From an uncultured Selenomonadales bacterium (lineage in GTDB: Bacteria > Bacillota > Clostridia > Christensenellales > QALW01): 64,000 bases of DNA. The notes below the pieces were generated by a model. The model was not told the DNA's origin and made no database searches. It saw only the letters and a program-made list of their open reading frames with translations. Of this stretch, positions 43,553 to 51,660 are shown in pieces. Numbering within the stretch: position 1 is the stretch's first letter; each line of letters starts with the position of its first letter. The position numbers and the translations under genes are program-made. The stretch covers positions 25,528 to 89,527 of the forward strand of contig CAJKLB010000004.1 in NCBI GenBank assembly GCA_905200615.1, in the 5' to 3' direction.

Positions 43553-43939
43553 ATGACTTCTGTAAGAAACACCGTGCAAAAGAAACTGGTATATGAAGCC
43601 GCTTTTGCCTTGGATCATCCCACTGCCGAAGAAGTGTATTGCAAAGTAGCAAAAGAGCAGCCTTCTATCAGCCGAGCTACGGTTTACCGTATTCTTAATA
43701 ATCTTGCTTATCAAAACAAACTGCTGAAAATCAAAATACCCGACAGTGCGGTCCGATATGACAAAACGCTGAATAGGCATTTTCATATACGGTGTATAAA
43801 CTGCGGAAAAGTAGAAGATGTAAATATAGAAAATATAAATATAAAAAATATGAAGGAATTTCAAGGAGATTTTAAGAGTTACTGCCTATTGGACTATACC
43901 CTTGTATTTGAAGGTTTGTGCCCCGTATGCAGAAAATAG
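43553..43939 (+). CDS. Fur/PerR family metalloregulator
   Basis: 128 residues. The winged helix (SRATVYRILNNLAYQNKLLKI) is followed by the dimer domain with metal-site residues in YDKTLNRHFHIRC and structural zinc pairs C-x2-C (CINC) and C-x2-C (CPVC, near the end). It is the second Fur-like gene in the window, distinct from the perR at 59257. The IENINIKNM insert is unusually Asn/Ile-rich. The sensed metal or peroxide cannot be assigned. It may control the next two genes, which have their own promoter. Confidence 0.9.
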   Translation: MTSVRNTVQKKLVYEAAFALDHPTAEEVYCKVAKEQPSISRATVYRILNNLAYQNKLLKIKIPDSAVRYDKTLNRHFHIRCINCGKVEDVNIENINIKNMKEFQGDFKSYCLLDYTLVFEGLCPVCRK

Positions 43940-43949
43940 AGTTTTTTTG

Positions 43950-43978
43950 TTGAAAAACCATAAAGATAATGTTATAAT
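43950..43978 (+). promoter_or_regulatory. Promoter of the DUF308-BMP operon
   Basis: TTGAAA (43950-43955) and TATAAT (43973-43978), 17-bp spacer, 46 bp before the start codon. Confidence 0.75.
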
Positions 43979-44024
43979 AGAAATGGAGGATCGATTTTAT
44001 ACATAAATAAGGAGGGAAAAATGT

Positions 44025-44555
44025 ATGAAAGAGTTTTTTCAAAAACTTTGGATGGATTATGTGCTCTCTGCCGTTATAACGGTTCTTGCAGGACTTGTCA
44101 TTACCATATTTTATCGGGTAGCAATGGATGTGGTATGTATTTTACTGGGTGTGATCGCAGTGCTGATCGGTATTATCAGCATGTTCAAATATTTTAAAGC
44201 GCCGGCGGGCAGTCAGTATATTATGCTGATGAGTCTTATTTTCTGTGCTATCGGTATCTATATTATATGCAATCCTGTCTTTTTGCAGAATATGGTTGCT
44301 ATTGTGCTGGGAATTGTTATTATTTTTCATGGCATCATTGATTTGCAAAACACTGTTGCCATGGCTAAAGCAAAATATTTATATTGGTGGGTCGCACTGA
44401 TTATATCTTTGATAACGCTGGCCGCAGGCATTGTACTTATTGTGCTGCAGAACACGGCAATGCAGTCACTGGCGCTTATTGCCGGTATTATGCTGATGGT
44501 TGAAGGTCTTATGGATATTTGGGTTGCGGTAAAGGTAAAGAAATTAAATGGCTGA
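44025..44555 (+). CDS. DUF308 (HdeD-like) membrane protein
   Basis: 176 residues with six hydrophobic helices in pairs, the pattern of DUF308/HdeD proteins (ISMFKYFKAP, IIFHGIIDLQ and MLMVEGLMDIW repeat the G-x-x-(D/F) turn). Role unknown; homologues are linked to acid or envelope stress. It overlaps the next gene by 8 bp, so the two are co-translated. Confidence 0.85.
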   Translation: MKEFFQKLWMDYVLSAVITVLAGLVITIFYRVAMDVVCILLGVIAVLIGIISMFKYFKAPAGSQYIMLMSLIFCAIGIYIICNPVFLQNMVAIVLGIVIIFHGIIDLQNTVAMAKAKYLYWWVALIISLITLAAGIVLIVLQNTAMQSLALIAGIMLMVEGLMDIWVAVKVKKLNG

Positions 44556-45666
44556 TAAAAAGAAATTTATTGCAGGTCTGCTGTGCGCGATTATGCTGTT
44601 ATGCGCAGGCGGCTGTAAGGAAAATATAAACGAACAAAACGGAATTCAGGATCCGATTAGTAAAATTGCTCTGATTACAGATGTCCTTGAATTGGAAGAG
44701 GACTTTCATACCGCTGCCGTATGGCAGGGAATTGTTAACTGTGGCGACGCTAACGCTATTGAATATGCGAGTTACCGCCCCGAACAGGCGACCGTTGACG
44801 CTATCTCGGCGCAATTTGATCTTGCCGTAAGCGAAGGCGCCAAAGTTATTGTATGCAAGGGAAGTTTGTTTGCCGGAGCTTTAGCCAAAGCACAGGAAAA
44901 ATATCCTGATGTAAAATTTATCGGTATTGATATCCCCGAAGCCAGTATCGGTCAGTTGGCGGAAAACACACATTGTGTTTTGTTCCGGCAGGAACAGGCA
45001 GGCTATATGGCAGGGTACGCCGTAGTAAAGGACGGTTTTACCAAACTTGGATTTTTAGGTGAATTTGAAACGGAAAACTATTCCAATTACGGTTACGGTT
45101 TTGTAGAGGGCGCCTATAAAGCCGCTGCGGAGATGAATACGCATATAGATGTTACTTTCGGTTACGCCTCAGATTACAGCAGCCCCGAGGAAGCCCTTGC
45201 CGGATTGGATCAGTGGTTTGCTTCCGGCACCGAAATTGCCATGGTAAGCGCCAATGACAGCTTTGTACAAAGCGCTGCCGAGCTTGCCGTAAAAAATTTC
45301 TGTTATCTGGTAGGCACCAATATTGATCAATCCTATTTGGGCAGTAATTTTGATTACAATCCTTTTATGACCAGTGCCATGAAGGGAATTACCGAAGCGG
45401 TAGACGCGACGCTGGAAATGGTTCTTGCCGGAAACTGGAGCAGTCATTTAGGTGGCCAAACTATTCGATTTGGCCTGCAAAACGGAAATTATTTGTATTT
45501 GCCGGAGGACGAAGGCCTTTGGCTATTTGAGAATTTTACGCTGCCTGAATATAATGAACTAAAAAATAATCTTTCTGTAGGAAATATTATCATAAGCAAC
45601 TCAATGCCCAAAATCGATGAAGAATTTGCCACAATAACCGTTATCAGTGAACAAAATGAAGAGTAA
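44548..45666 (+). CDS. BMP-family substrate-binding lipoprotein
   Basis: 372 residues. Lipoprotein signal with lipidation Cys in MLLCAGGC, then a two-lobed periplasmic-binding-type domain: KIALITDV, EGAKVIVCKGSLF, KFIGIDIPEA, GFLGEFETENYSNYGYGFVEG. It belongs to the BMP/Med family that binds nucleosides or similar ligands for ABC import. No permease or ATPase gene is adjacent, so it may act alone as a sensor or feed a distant transporter. Confidence 0.87.
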   Translation: MADKKKFIAGLLCAIMLLCAGGCKENINEQNGIQDPISKIALITDVLELEEDFHTAAVWQGIVNCGDANAIEYASYRPEQATVDAISAQFDLAVSEGAKVIVCKGSLFAGALAKAQEKYPDVKFIGIDIPEASIGQLAENTHCVLFRQEQAGYMAGYAVVKDGFTKLGFLGEFETENYSNYGYGFVEGAYKAAAEMNTHIDVTFGYASDYSSPEEALAGLDQWFASGTEIAMVSANDSFVQSAAELAVKNFCYLVGTNIDQSYLGSNFDYNPFMTSAMKGITEAVDATLEMVLAGNWSSHLGGQTIRFGLQNGNYLYLPEDEGLWLFENFTLPEYNELKNNLSVGNIIISNSMPKIDEEFATITVISEQNEE

Positions 45667-45706
45667 AAATCCTGATTTTTGATGTGCCCCTCAAAATTAG
45701 ACTTTT

Positions 45707-45744
45707 AATAGCGTAGTGGTATTAAGGCTGCTGCGCTATTTTTT
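45707..45744 (+). terminator. Terminator after the BMP gene
   Basis: AATAGCGTAG pairs with CTGCGCTATT (10 bp, one G:U) and TTTTTT follows. It sits at the left edge of the IS30-type relic. Confidence 0.75.
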
Positions 45745-45749
45745 ATGCA

Positions 45750-46245
45750 GCTAAGGCAGAAAGCCAAAAAGCAATCACACGCGCAAAAATTGATGGCTGT
45801 ACGGGGAAAGCATTGAGAAGCGCCATTCAGAGTTTGAAACCCGCAAAAAGTTTGTTCATGGGGAGATTGATACAGTGATCGGGCGTTCTGATTCTTCTGA
45901 AGTTTTTCTGATACCGGATGAGCATATGACACGCAAACGTCATCTTGTCAAGATGATTGTAGAAGCGGTGACAGAAGGGCTCAAACAAATTCGAGAACGG
46001 TTGGATATCGATGGTCAACAGTTTTTCGTGCAATTGCCGGCGGCAACGGCAGAGAGCTCGTAGCCTTGTCAAATCTGTTTGAGGAAACAAAGATGTATGA
46101 TTTCAAGTCAGGCTCGCTGACCGCTTCCATACGTTTTCGCATATTGTAGTCCGTCATTTTCCTGATATTTTTTTGCAAAGAAAAGACTTTGGGAAAGAAC
46201 TGACGGAAAAACGGCAAAATATTCGTTTTTTCGAACTGCGGGGAC
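45750..46245 (+). pseudogene. IS30-type transposase relic
   Basis: The plus strand reads as a decayed IS30-family integrase core: GESIEKRHSEFETRKKFVHGEIDTVIG holds the family's H/W-x-x-E/D-x-D-T block, split by an in-frame stop just upstream (45790). A frameshift near 46028 is needed to continue as RAIAGGNGRELVALSNLFEE, where intact proteins have an ADNGSEF-type block. Later codons to ~46245 fit HFPDIFLQRKDFGKELT. No terminal inverted repeats were found. Non-functional. Confidence 0.75.
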
Positions 46246-46752
46246 CTGCATCAATACTGGATTTTTAACGAACGAAACGGATACTGATCCAACAAATTTC
46301 CATTCATATAGAGCATGAGATCATAGCACAAGCAAAAAATTCTCTTATCCGCCGTTTTTTTAAAAAGGCAGAAGGTTTGCTCATGTTTCTGACAAAACCG
46401 TTCTGTTTTTTGAAAATCAACCATTTACCCTGCAAAATCTTTCATGATCATTCTTCTGATAAACTTTTCTCTGTTTTATTTGATCTTGCAATTTATTATT
46501 GTCTTATCCCCTTTTAACACATCCGATATCCAACAAACCGGTCACTTCATAGCGCGAGGAAATATAAAAAACAAAGTATTTTATGCTGATTGCAAAGTCC
46601 TTCGCTGATTTCACTCCGCGGCCGACTGTAAAGTAACGGCAGCAAACCCTTTACCGATAATTACCCTGATGCTCATTTTTTTCAAGAACAGGCACAACGC
46701 TCTTAAAAAGCCTGCACATATAAATAAAAGCCCAACTGAAACAGACGGGCAC
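46246..46752. other. Intergenic stretch after the transposase relic
   Basis: No gene seen. It contains the second copy of the short repeat (46432-46500) and otherwise AT-rich sequence, with many stops in all frames. Confidence 0.5.
46432..46500 (-). repeat. Short dispersed repeat, copy 2 (inverted)
   Basis: Reverse complement of 39016-39080 with a few substitutions; includes the palindromic ATGATCAT. It lies about 190 bp after the IS30-type relic. Confidence 0.75.
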
Positions 46753-46776
46753 AAAAAAACCGGACGCTTTGTCCGG
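46753..46776 (-). terminator. Terminator of the J-domain operon
   Basis: CCGGAC-AAAGC-GTCCGG followed on the minus strand by TTTTTTT, 12 bp after the stop at 46788. Confidence 0.9.
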
Positions 46777-46787
46777 TAAAATTTTAG

Positions 46788-47429
46788 CTACCAACAGAAA
46801 GGAATACAGCGGCCACCGAAACACATACAGATAGCCAATGAAGTACAATAGGAACACATTCGTCCCATGGGAACATTCAAAGAGGAGCTTCGCTGCTGAT
46901 ATCGTCCGCCCTCAGCAGATATATAATTAAAAAAGTTTACATATTCGGCATTCGCAGGATCATGCTGCACAGCCATAGCCGCATAGCTGATTGCACTGGC
47001 TTTATTCCCTAAATTATAATTGGCTACCGCGCACAGATAATACCACTGTCCATCCCGTGTATTCATCTGTTCCAGCATTCTTAAAGCCTCGCTGTTGCGT
47101 CCCATGCGAATCGCGTCGCGCACATTTTTATACATACCGCCGTCATAATTCCGGTTTTGGCCGTAATAGGTGTCATAACCGCCGTAGTTGCCATACGTAT
47201 GATAGCTGCTTTCTTCATACGCCCGTCCGTAATCGGCACTATAATCACCCGAACCGCCGCGCAGCTTATTATACGCTTCGTTTACCTCGCGCATCTTTAC
47301 CTCTGCCGCCGCGTCATTGGGGTGCAAATCGGGATGATATTTCTTGGCCAACTTTTTATAGGCCTTTGAAATCTCGTCCTGTGTCGCGCCGCGCGGCACA
47401 CCCAAAACCTGATAAGGATCCTTTGTCAC
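46788..47429 (-). CDS. J-domain (DnaJ-type) protein
   Basis: 213 residues, GTG start directly after the stop of the DUF5685 gene. Residues 1-65 are a J domain (DPYQVLGVPRGATQDEISKAYKKLAKKYHPD with the HPD triad). A Gly/Tyr-rich spacer follows, then TPR-like helices (ALRMLEQMNTRDGQWYYLCAVANY). The last ~25 residues have six cysteines (MCSYCTSLAICMCFGGRCIPFC). It lacks the DnaJ zinc domain, so it is a specialised Hsp70 partner. Often found beside DUF5685 in Clostridia. Confidence 0.92.
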   Translation of the reverse strand: MTKDPYQVLGVPRGATQDEISKAYKKLAKKYHPDLHPNDAAAEVKMREVNEAYNKLRGGSGDYSADYGRAYEESSYHTYGNYGGYDTYYGQNRNYDGGMYKNVRDAIRMGRNSEALRMLEQMNTRDGQWYYLCAVANYNLGNKASAISYAAMAVQHDPANAEYVNFFNYISAEGGRYQQRSSSLNVPMGRMCSYCTSLAICMCFGGRCIPFCW

Positions 47430-48221
47430 TTATTTTCCTTCCTTCCGGAATCTGGTCCAGATGCCGGAGAACAGAATATTTTCAATAATGCCTTTATTTT
47501 GTATTATATTCATTGTATCATAGATATCCGTACAATCACTTAATAAAATTGTTAAAATTTTCTGAAAATCATGCGAAGATACTTCTATCATTGGATTATA
47601 TCTGCATTTTCTGACATCTTTTTTTAAATCAACACATGCATCCATAATATAAATGGCCTTTCCCAGCCGGAAACCAAATTCCGATAAAGCGGAGTCTTCT
47701 CCCTGCACATCAAACAGCTGTGCCATCAGCCTGCCGAAGCAGTTGGCGGGAATATCCGGATTGTGTTCTCCGCTTGCCTCAATAGAAGCAAGATCCTTTA
47801 GATATCCTTGAATTCGTTCTGTCTTTTGGGGATACTGCCGCTGAATTTTTTCCACCGCTTTCTGCAGACTGCTTTTTGCGGCAAGCGCTTTGATGCTTTT
47901 ATCATCTTTCCAATCGTCGTCAAATTTAAAATAAGAAAGCAAAAGATTCATCTGCGCCGCGTATTCGGTAAAGCGGTTGACAATAAAAGAATGTGCTTTG
48001 ATAGGGTGTACTAAACATTTTTCCGTACATACTTCTTCCGGTAAATGATAATACGCGCTTAAAAACAATGCCAGAAACGTCATATCAAAATTAAGAGTGA
48101 TTCGGCCTTTAAATCCCGCAATTTTTGAAAGCTCACGGCAAAGCCCGCAATAATAAGCCCGATAAATCCGCTCTTCTTCCGGGGTCAAGCCTTCCTTGCT
48201 TGCAATTACAAATCCAAACAT
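47430..48221 (-). CDS. DUF5685 family protein
   Basis: 263 residues, mostly helical, starting MFGFVIASKEGLTPEEERIYRAYYCGLCREL. The C-G-L-C motif, a further cysteine pair around CTEKCLVHP and the C-terminal DACVDLKKDVRKCRYNPM are family features suggesting a metal site. The function is unknown. It overlaps sfsA by 16 bp and abuts the J-domain gene, suggesting the two act together. Confidence 0.88.
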   Translation of the reverse strand: MFGFVIASKEGLTPEEERIYRAYYCGLCRELSKIAGFKGRITLNFDMTFLALFLSAYYHLPEEVCTEKCLVHPIKAHSFIVNRFTEYAAQMNLLLSYFKFDDDWKDDKSIKALAAKSSLQKAVEKIQRQYPQKTERIQGYLKDLASIEASGEHNPDIPANCFGRLMAQLFDVQGEDSALSEFGFRLGKAIYIMDACVDLKKDVRKCRYNPMIEVSSHDFQKILTILLSDCTDIYDTMNIIQNKGIIENILFSGIWTRFRKEGK

Positions 48222-48892
48222 ATGCCCTCCACTCTTATAGGCTTATCGATTTTAATAAAATCGGTACCGACCAGGCAATCATAGGCCAGGATATCAACGC
48301 CGTTTTGCGCAGCCTGTTCCAGCGCGGCGGCAAAGGCCGCGTCACAAATACGGTTAGGTGTAAAACCGGAAACACCTTTCATCTGCACCACAAAAAGAAC
48401 ACACGCCTCGCAGCCCTGCCGCTTAGCGCGAATCAGTCCCTGCAGATGTTTCCTTCCCCTCAGAGTAGGCGCATCCGGAAACATGGCGATACCATTCTTT
48501 TCAAGCGTAACGCCTTTTACCTCAACAAAGCGATAAAAATCAAAACCTTCAATAAAAAAATCAAAACGGGAATCTTCAAAAGTTACTTCACGCCGAATCC
48601 GGGCGGAAGGGTACTGTTTTTGTAAAAACTCAGCTGCTACCCAATTCGGAGCCTGGGAATCTATATTGACAAGCGTTTGCGCTTTTTTTACCGCAATCAA
48701 ATCCCATGCCGTCTTTCTGTCTTCTTTTTCCGCCGCTGTTACGTAAATTTCAGCGCCGGGAATCAGAAGCTCCTTAAGCCGCGCGGTATTTTTCACATGA
48801 CAAAGCTGTTTCTTTCCCTCAACCTCGGCCCATACGGTAAAACGGTTGGGACGATCCAGAAATATGCCTTTTTCAACGCGGCCGTATTTCAT
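48206..48892 (-). CDS. sfsA: SfsA family nuclease
   Basis: 228 residues of the family first named sugar fermentation stimulation protein and now regarded as a DNA/RNA nuclease. N-terminal OB-like region (EKGIFLDRPNRFTVWAEVEG, CHVKNTARLKELLIPG) and a PD-(D/E)xK-type core (SRFDFFIEG, VEVKGVTLEKNG). It overlaps its neighbours on both sides, inside the minus-strand operon. Confidence 0.93.
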   Translation of the reverse strand: MKYGRVEKGIFLDRPNRFTVWAEVEGKKQLCHVKNTARLKELLIPGAEIYVTAAEKEDRKTAWDLIAVKKAQTLVNIDSQAPNWVAAEFLQKQYPSARIRREVTFEDSRFDFFIEGFDFYRFVEVKGVTLEKNGIAMFPDAPTLRGRKHLQGLIRAKRQGCEACVLFVVQMKGVSGFTPNRICDAAFAAALEQAAQNGVDILAYDCLVGTDFIKIDKPIRVEGICLDL

Positions 48893-49575
48893 AACGATTC
48901 CAAAAGCAGCGGAAGTTCTTCAAGGCGCGTAATCTCACCGTCAATCCTAATATCCGCCGGATGCGTTTTTTTCATAGGGTTAAACCAGCAGGTATGAATC
49001 CCCGCGTTATTGCCTCCCTGCATGTCCGAAGTCAGGCTGTCGCCCACAATAATGGTATTGGCTTCCGTAAAACCGGGCATTTTCTCAAAGCAACGCATAA
49101 AAAATTCACGGGCCGGCTTATCGAAGCCTATACGCTGTGAAATAAAAATCTGCTGAAAATATTTCGTGATTCCCGCGCTTTGAATCCGGCTGTCCTGCAC
49201 GGCGGCATTGCCGTTAGATACCAAATAAAGCTTATATTTCGGCGCAAGTATTTCCAGCAGCTCCGGCGCGCCGTCGATAAAATAGTGTCCCTGTGCCAAA
49301 AAACTTTTATATAACGTGTTGGCAAGTTCAGCGTCACGTATTACGCCAAGCTCCTCAAACAGCAAAGAAAATCTTCGCACTAAGATCTCCGGCCGCGTAA
49401 GCTTCCCCTGCTCTAACAGCTTCCACTGAGCGTCATTGATCTGGCTGTAGCGTGTAACCGTAGCTTCCTTAGGAACAATATCCAGCCGCTGCAAAGTCTT
49501 TTTTAAAGCCGCTGCTTCCGCTTTATGAAAATCCAGCAGGGTATCATCCAAATCAAGCAATACATTTTGTATCAC
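48889..49575 (-). CDS. YjjG-type noncanonical pyrimidine nucleotidase (HAD)
   Basis: 228-residue HAD phosphatase with motif I DLDDTLLDF, motif II LVSNGNAA, the QRIGFDKPAREFF lysine motif and VGDSLTSDMQGGNNAG. The pattern is closest to YjjG, which hydrolyses non-canonical pyrimidine nucleotides. Overlaps sfsA by 4 bp and follows the glycerophosphodiesterase gene by 14 bp. Confidence 0.88.
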   Translation of the reverse strand: MIQNVLLDLDDTLLDFHKAEAAALKKTLQRLDIVPKEATVTRYSQINDAQWKLLEQGKLTRPEILVRRFSLLFEELGVIRDAELANTLYKSFLAQGHYFIDGAPELLEILAPKYKLYLVSNGNAAVQDSRIQSAGITKYFQQIFISQRIGFDKPAREFFMRCFEKMPGFTEANTIIVGDSLTSDMQGGNNAGIHTCWFNPMKKTHPADIRIDGEITRLEELPLLLESL

Positions 49576-49589
49576 AAGAGGTCCTCCTT

Positions 49590-50297
49590 TTAATCCCGCA
49601 TAAGCGCGTAAAGTTTATCCGGAAAATTTACGGTCATTCCTTCGGTTGCAAGAGGATACACTTTTTTCATAAGCGCTTCATCTGTCACGCCCCAAAGTCT
49701 TACCCCTAAGCCGTTCTCCCGGGCAACGGCAATCTCCTCCGGAGTAACCAACGCCGCCTGCGGACATATCTGACTGCCGCCGATCTTTTTCAAGCGCTCG
49801 ACGGCATCGGGCGTAATTTTATTTAACAACCAGGAAAGCCTGATTTTGCCGTCGATTCCACGCATGGCTTCCAACGCGTCAAAAAAGAAAGAGGAGATAT
49901 ATACTTTATCCATTGCATCATATTTCTTAATGATTTCCAAAACTTCTTTTTCAATTCCCCTGACTTTCAATTCAAGGGCAAACGTGAGATCAAGATGGAA
50001 ATATTTTTGAGCGAAATCCTCAAAAAGAACGATCTTCTCTCCCTTATATTTCTCACTGAACCAGCCGCCGAAATCCATGGCAAGCAATTCCTTGTACGTA
50101 TACTCCGCAAGTTTACCTCTGCCGCTGGAGCGTCCGTCAAGCATTTCGTTATGAAAAAGAACAATTTTTCCGTCTTTGGTCTTTTGCAAATCGGTTTCTA
50201 TACCATTAGCCTTCATGGCAATGCCCAGATCAAACGCTGCGACAGTACTGTCCGGCGCATAGGCCGATGCTCCTCGATGCGCATAATTCACAAACAT
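49590..50297 (-). CDS. Glycerophosphodiester phosphodiesterase
   Basis: 235 residues, cytoplasmic form. The TIM-barrel GDPD motifs are AHRGAS near the start, ETDLQKTKDGKIVLFHNE with the metal-binding Glu and Asp, and FALELKVRG. The usual PENT reads PDST and the usual HD of the second motif reads HN; the core catalytic residues are kept. It releases sn-glycerol 3-phosphate from phospholipid head-group diesters. First gene of the run to the J-domain gene. Confidence 0.9.
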   Translation of the reverse strand: MFVNYAHRGASAYAPDSTVAAFDLGIAMKANGIETDLQKTKDGKIVLFHNEMLDGRSSGRGKLAEYTYKELLAMDFGGWFSEKYKGEKIVLFEDFAQKYFHLDLTFALELKVRGIEKEVLEIIKKYDAMDKVYISSFFFDALEAMRGIDGKIRLSWLLNKITPDAVERLKKIGGSQICPQAALVTPEEIAVARENGLGVRLWGVTDEALMKKVYPLATEGMTVNFPDKLYALMRD

Positions 50298-50323
50298 ACA
50301 AAATTCCCCTTTCTTAAAGAATG

Positions 50324-50355
50324 AAAACAGGCACAGATAGAAATGCCGTGCCTGC
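50324..50355 (-). terminator. Terminator after degV
   Basis: ACAGGCAC...GTGCCTGC hairpin (8 bp, 13-base loop) followed on the minus strand by TTTT; moderate strength. Confidence 0.65.
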
Positions 50356-50365
50356 TTGTGTTTTT

Positions 50366-51235
50366 TCAGCTTTTACGTTCCAGTCCCATAAAGCACAGAC
50401 CGATTGTACCCGGCCCGCAATGGGTTCCTACTACCGGACCGACAAAATCAATGCGAAGCGTACCGATTTCATGCTTTTCCTTCAGCATATCCGCAAGCAA
50501 TTGTGCGTCTTCAATAGCATCCGCGTGAAGAATAGACACCACATTGTTCTTTGTATCCTGCGCGTAGGTATCAAAGGCTTCCGCCAATGCCCGAAGCGCT
50601 CGTTTTCTTCCCTTTACCTTTTGATCGACCACCAATTTCCCCTCACGGCTAACCGTTAATACCGGTTTCAAATCTAAAAGTGTTCCCATAGTGGCCGCAG
50701 CCGCGGAAAGCCTTGCTCCGCGTTTTAAGTGATTCAAATCGTCAACCGTGAACCAGGCTTGCGATTTTTGCCGATTGTCTTCTACCCATTTTTTTACCGT
50801 ATCCAAATCCGAACCATCTTTCCACATGCGGGCGGCTTTTAATACCAGGATTCCCGCCCCCATGGAAATCGAAAGGGTATTTACCACCTCAAAGCGCCGC
50901 TGCGGAAACTCCTCTAAAAGAGCCTGACGTGCTTTTTCCAGAAACTGATGCGTACTGGAAAGCGCCGTGGAAAAAGAAATCATTAAAATATCCTTTCCCT
51001 CTTCCAAACTGGGGCGGAACGCTTCCGTATAATTCTGTTCGTTCAGCCCTTGGGTCTGAGGCATTTCTCCTTTCCGTACACGGTCGAAAAACGCTTTGAA
51101 ATTGGTTTGTTTTCCCAGGTCATAGAGATATTCCTTTCCTCCGATTACATACGGCATACGAATAATGCCCAATCCCAACTCTTCGGCCCATTGAAAAGGA
51201 ATTTCCGAGTTTGTATCGCAAAATAACTGATACAT
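50366..51235 (-). CDS. DegV family fatty acid-binding protein
   Basis: 289 residues; DegV proteins bind a fatty acid and feed the fatty acid kinase FakA. Motifs are the N-terminal CDTNSEIPFQWAEELG (usual T/S-D-S reads D-T-N here), SFSTALSSTHQ, NTLSISMGAGILV, and LNHLKRGARLS with LLDLKPVLTV. No FakA gene is adjacent. Promoter at 51282-51310. Confidence 0.92.
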   Translation of the reverse strand: MYQLFCDTNSEIPFQWAEELGLGIIRMPYVIGGKEYLYDLGKQTNFKAFFDRVRKGEMPQTQGLNEQNYTEAFRPSLEEGKDILMISFSTALSSTHQFLEKARQALLEEFPQRRFEVVNTLSISMGAGILVLKAARMWKDGSDLDTVKKWVEDNRQKSQAWFTVDDLNHLKRGARLSAAAATMGTLLDLKPVLTVSREGKLVVDQKVKGRKRALRALAEAFDTYAQDTKNNVVSILHADAIEDAQLLADMLKEKHEIGTLRIDFVGPVVGTHCGPGTIGLCFMGLERKS

Positions 51236-51281
51236 GATTTTTACCTCCGTAAATAATATATAAAAATATAAATACGCCTTT

Positions 51282-51310
51282 ATTATACATTTATTTTATA
51301 TTTCTTACAA
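51282..51310 (-). promoter_or_regulatory. Promoter of degV
   Basis: Minus strand TTGTAA (51305-51310) and TATAAT (51282-51287), 17-bp spacer. Confidence 0.65.
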
Positions 51311-51384
51311 GCTGATTTTTTTACCGGAGTTTTCATAAAAGACGGGGTTGTTTTTTGCAAATTGCCTCTGTGTTAACAAGCAGT

Positions 51385-51420
51385 CCGAGTCACGGCAATA
51401 CCGGCATTGCCGTGACTCGG
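51385..51420. repeat. Perfect 15-bp inverted repeat
   Basis: CCGAGTCACGGCAAT and its exact reverse complement around a six-base ACCGGC loop. There is no T run on either side, so it is not an ordinary terminator. It lies between divergent degV and proS. Confidence 0.8.
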
Positions 51421-51582
51421 CAAAAAGCACCGTTAGGAGTTTTTTATAAAAAATTTTCCCCAGGGTGCGGTACTTTCTACTTTTCATACTGTAAACATAC
51501 GCAAGAGAGCGGGTAAATAGAGCAAAATATCAACAGTTTTTCAAAAAAGCGCAAAACCGTACTGTTTTCGGATGTTTTTAGT

Positions 51583-51611
51583 TTGACAAAACCTGTTCAT
51601 CACTATATAAT
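51583..51611 (+). promoter_or_regulatory. Promoter of proS
   Basis: TTGACA (51583-51588) and TATAAT (51606-51611), 17-bp spacer. The leader of about 45 nt is too short for a T-box. Confidence 0.85.
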
Positions 51612-51660
51612 TCTATCATGTTGTGGATAACTTTTTATATGTTTGAAAGGAGATCGCTTC

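Noticed and set aside
51361..51660. T-box riboswitch before proS
   Set aside because: The promoter at 51583-51611 leaves a ~45-nt leader, and no T-box sequence or antiterminator was seen; the hairpin at 51385 is upstream of the promoter.
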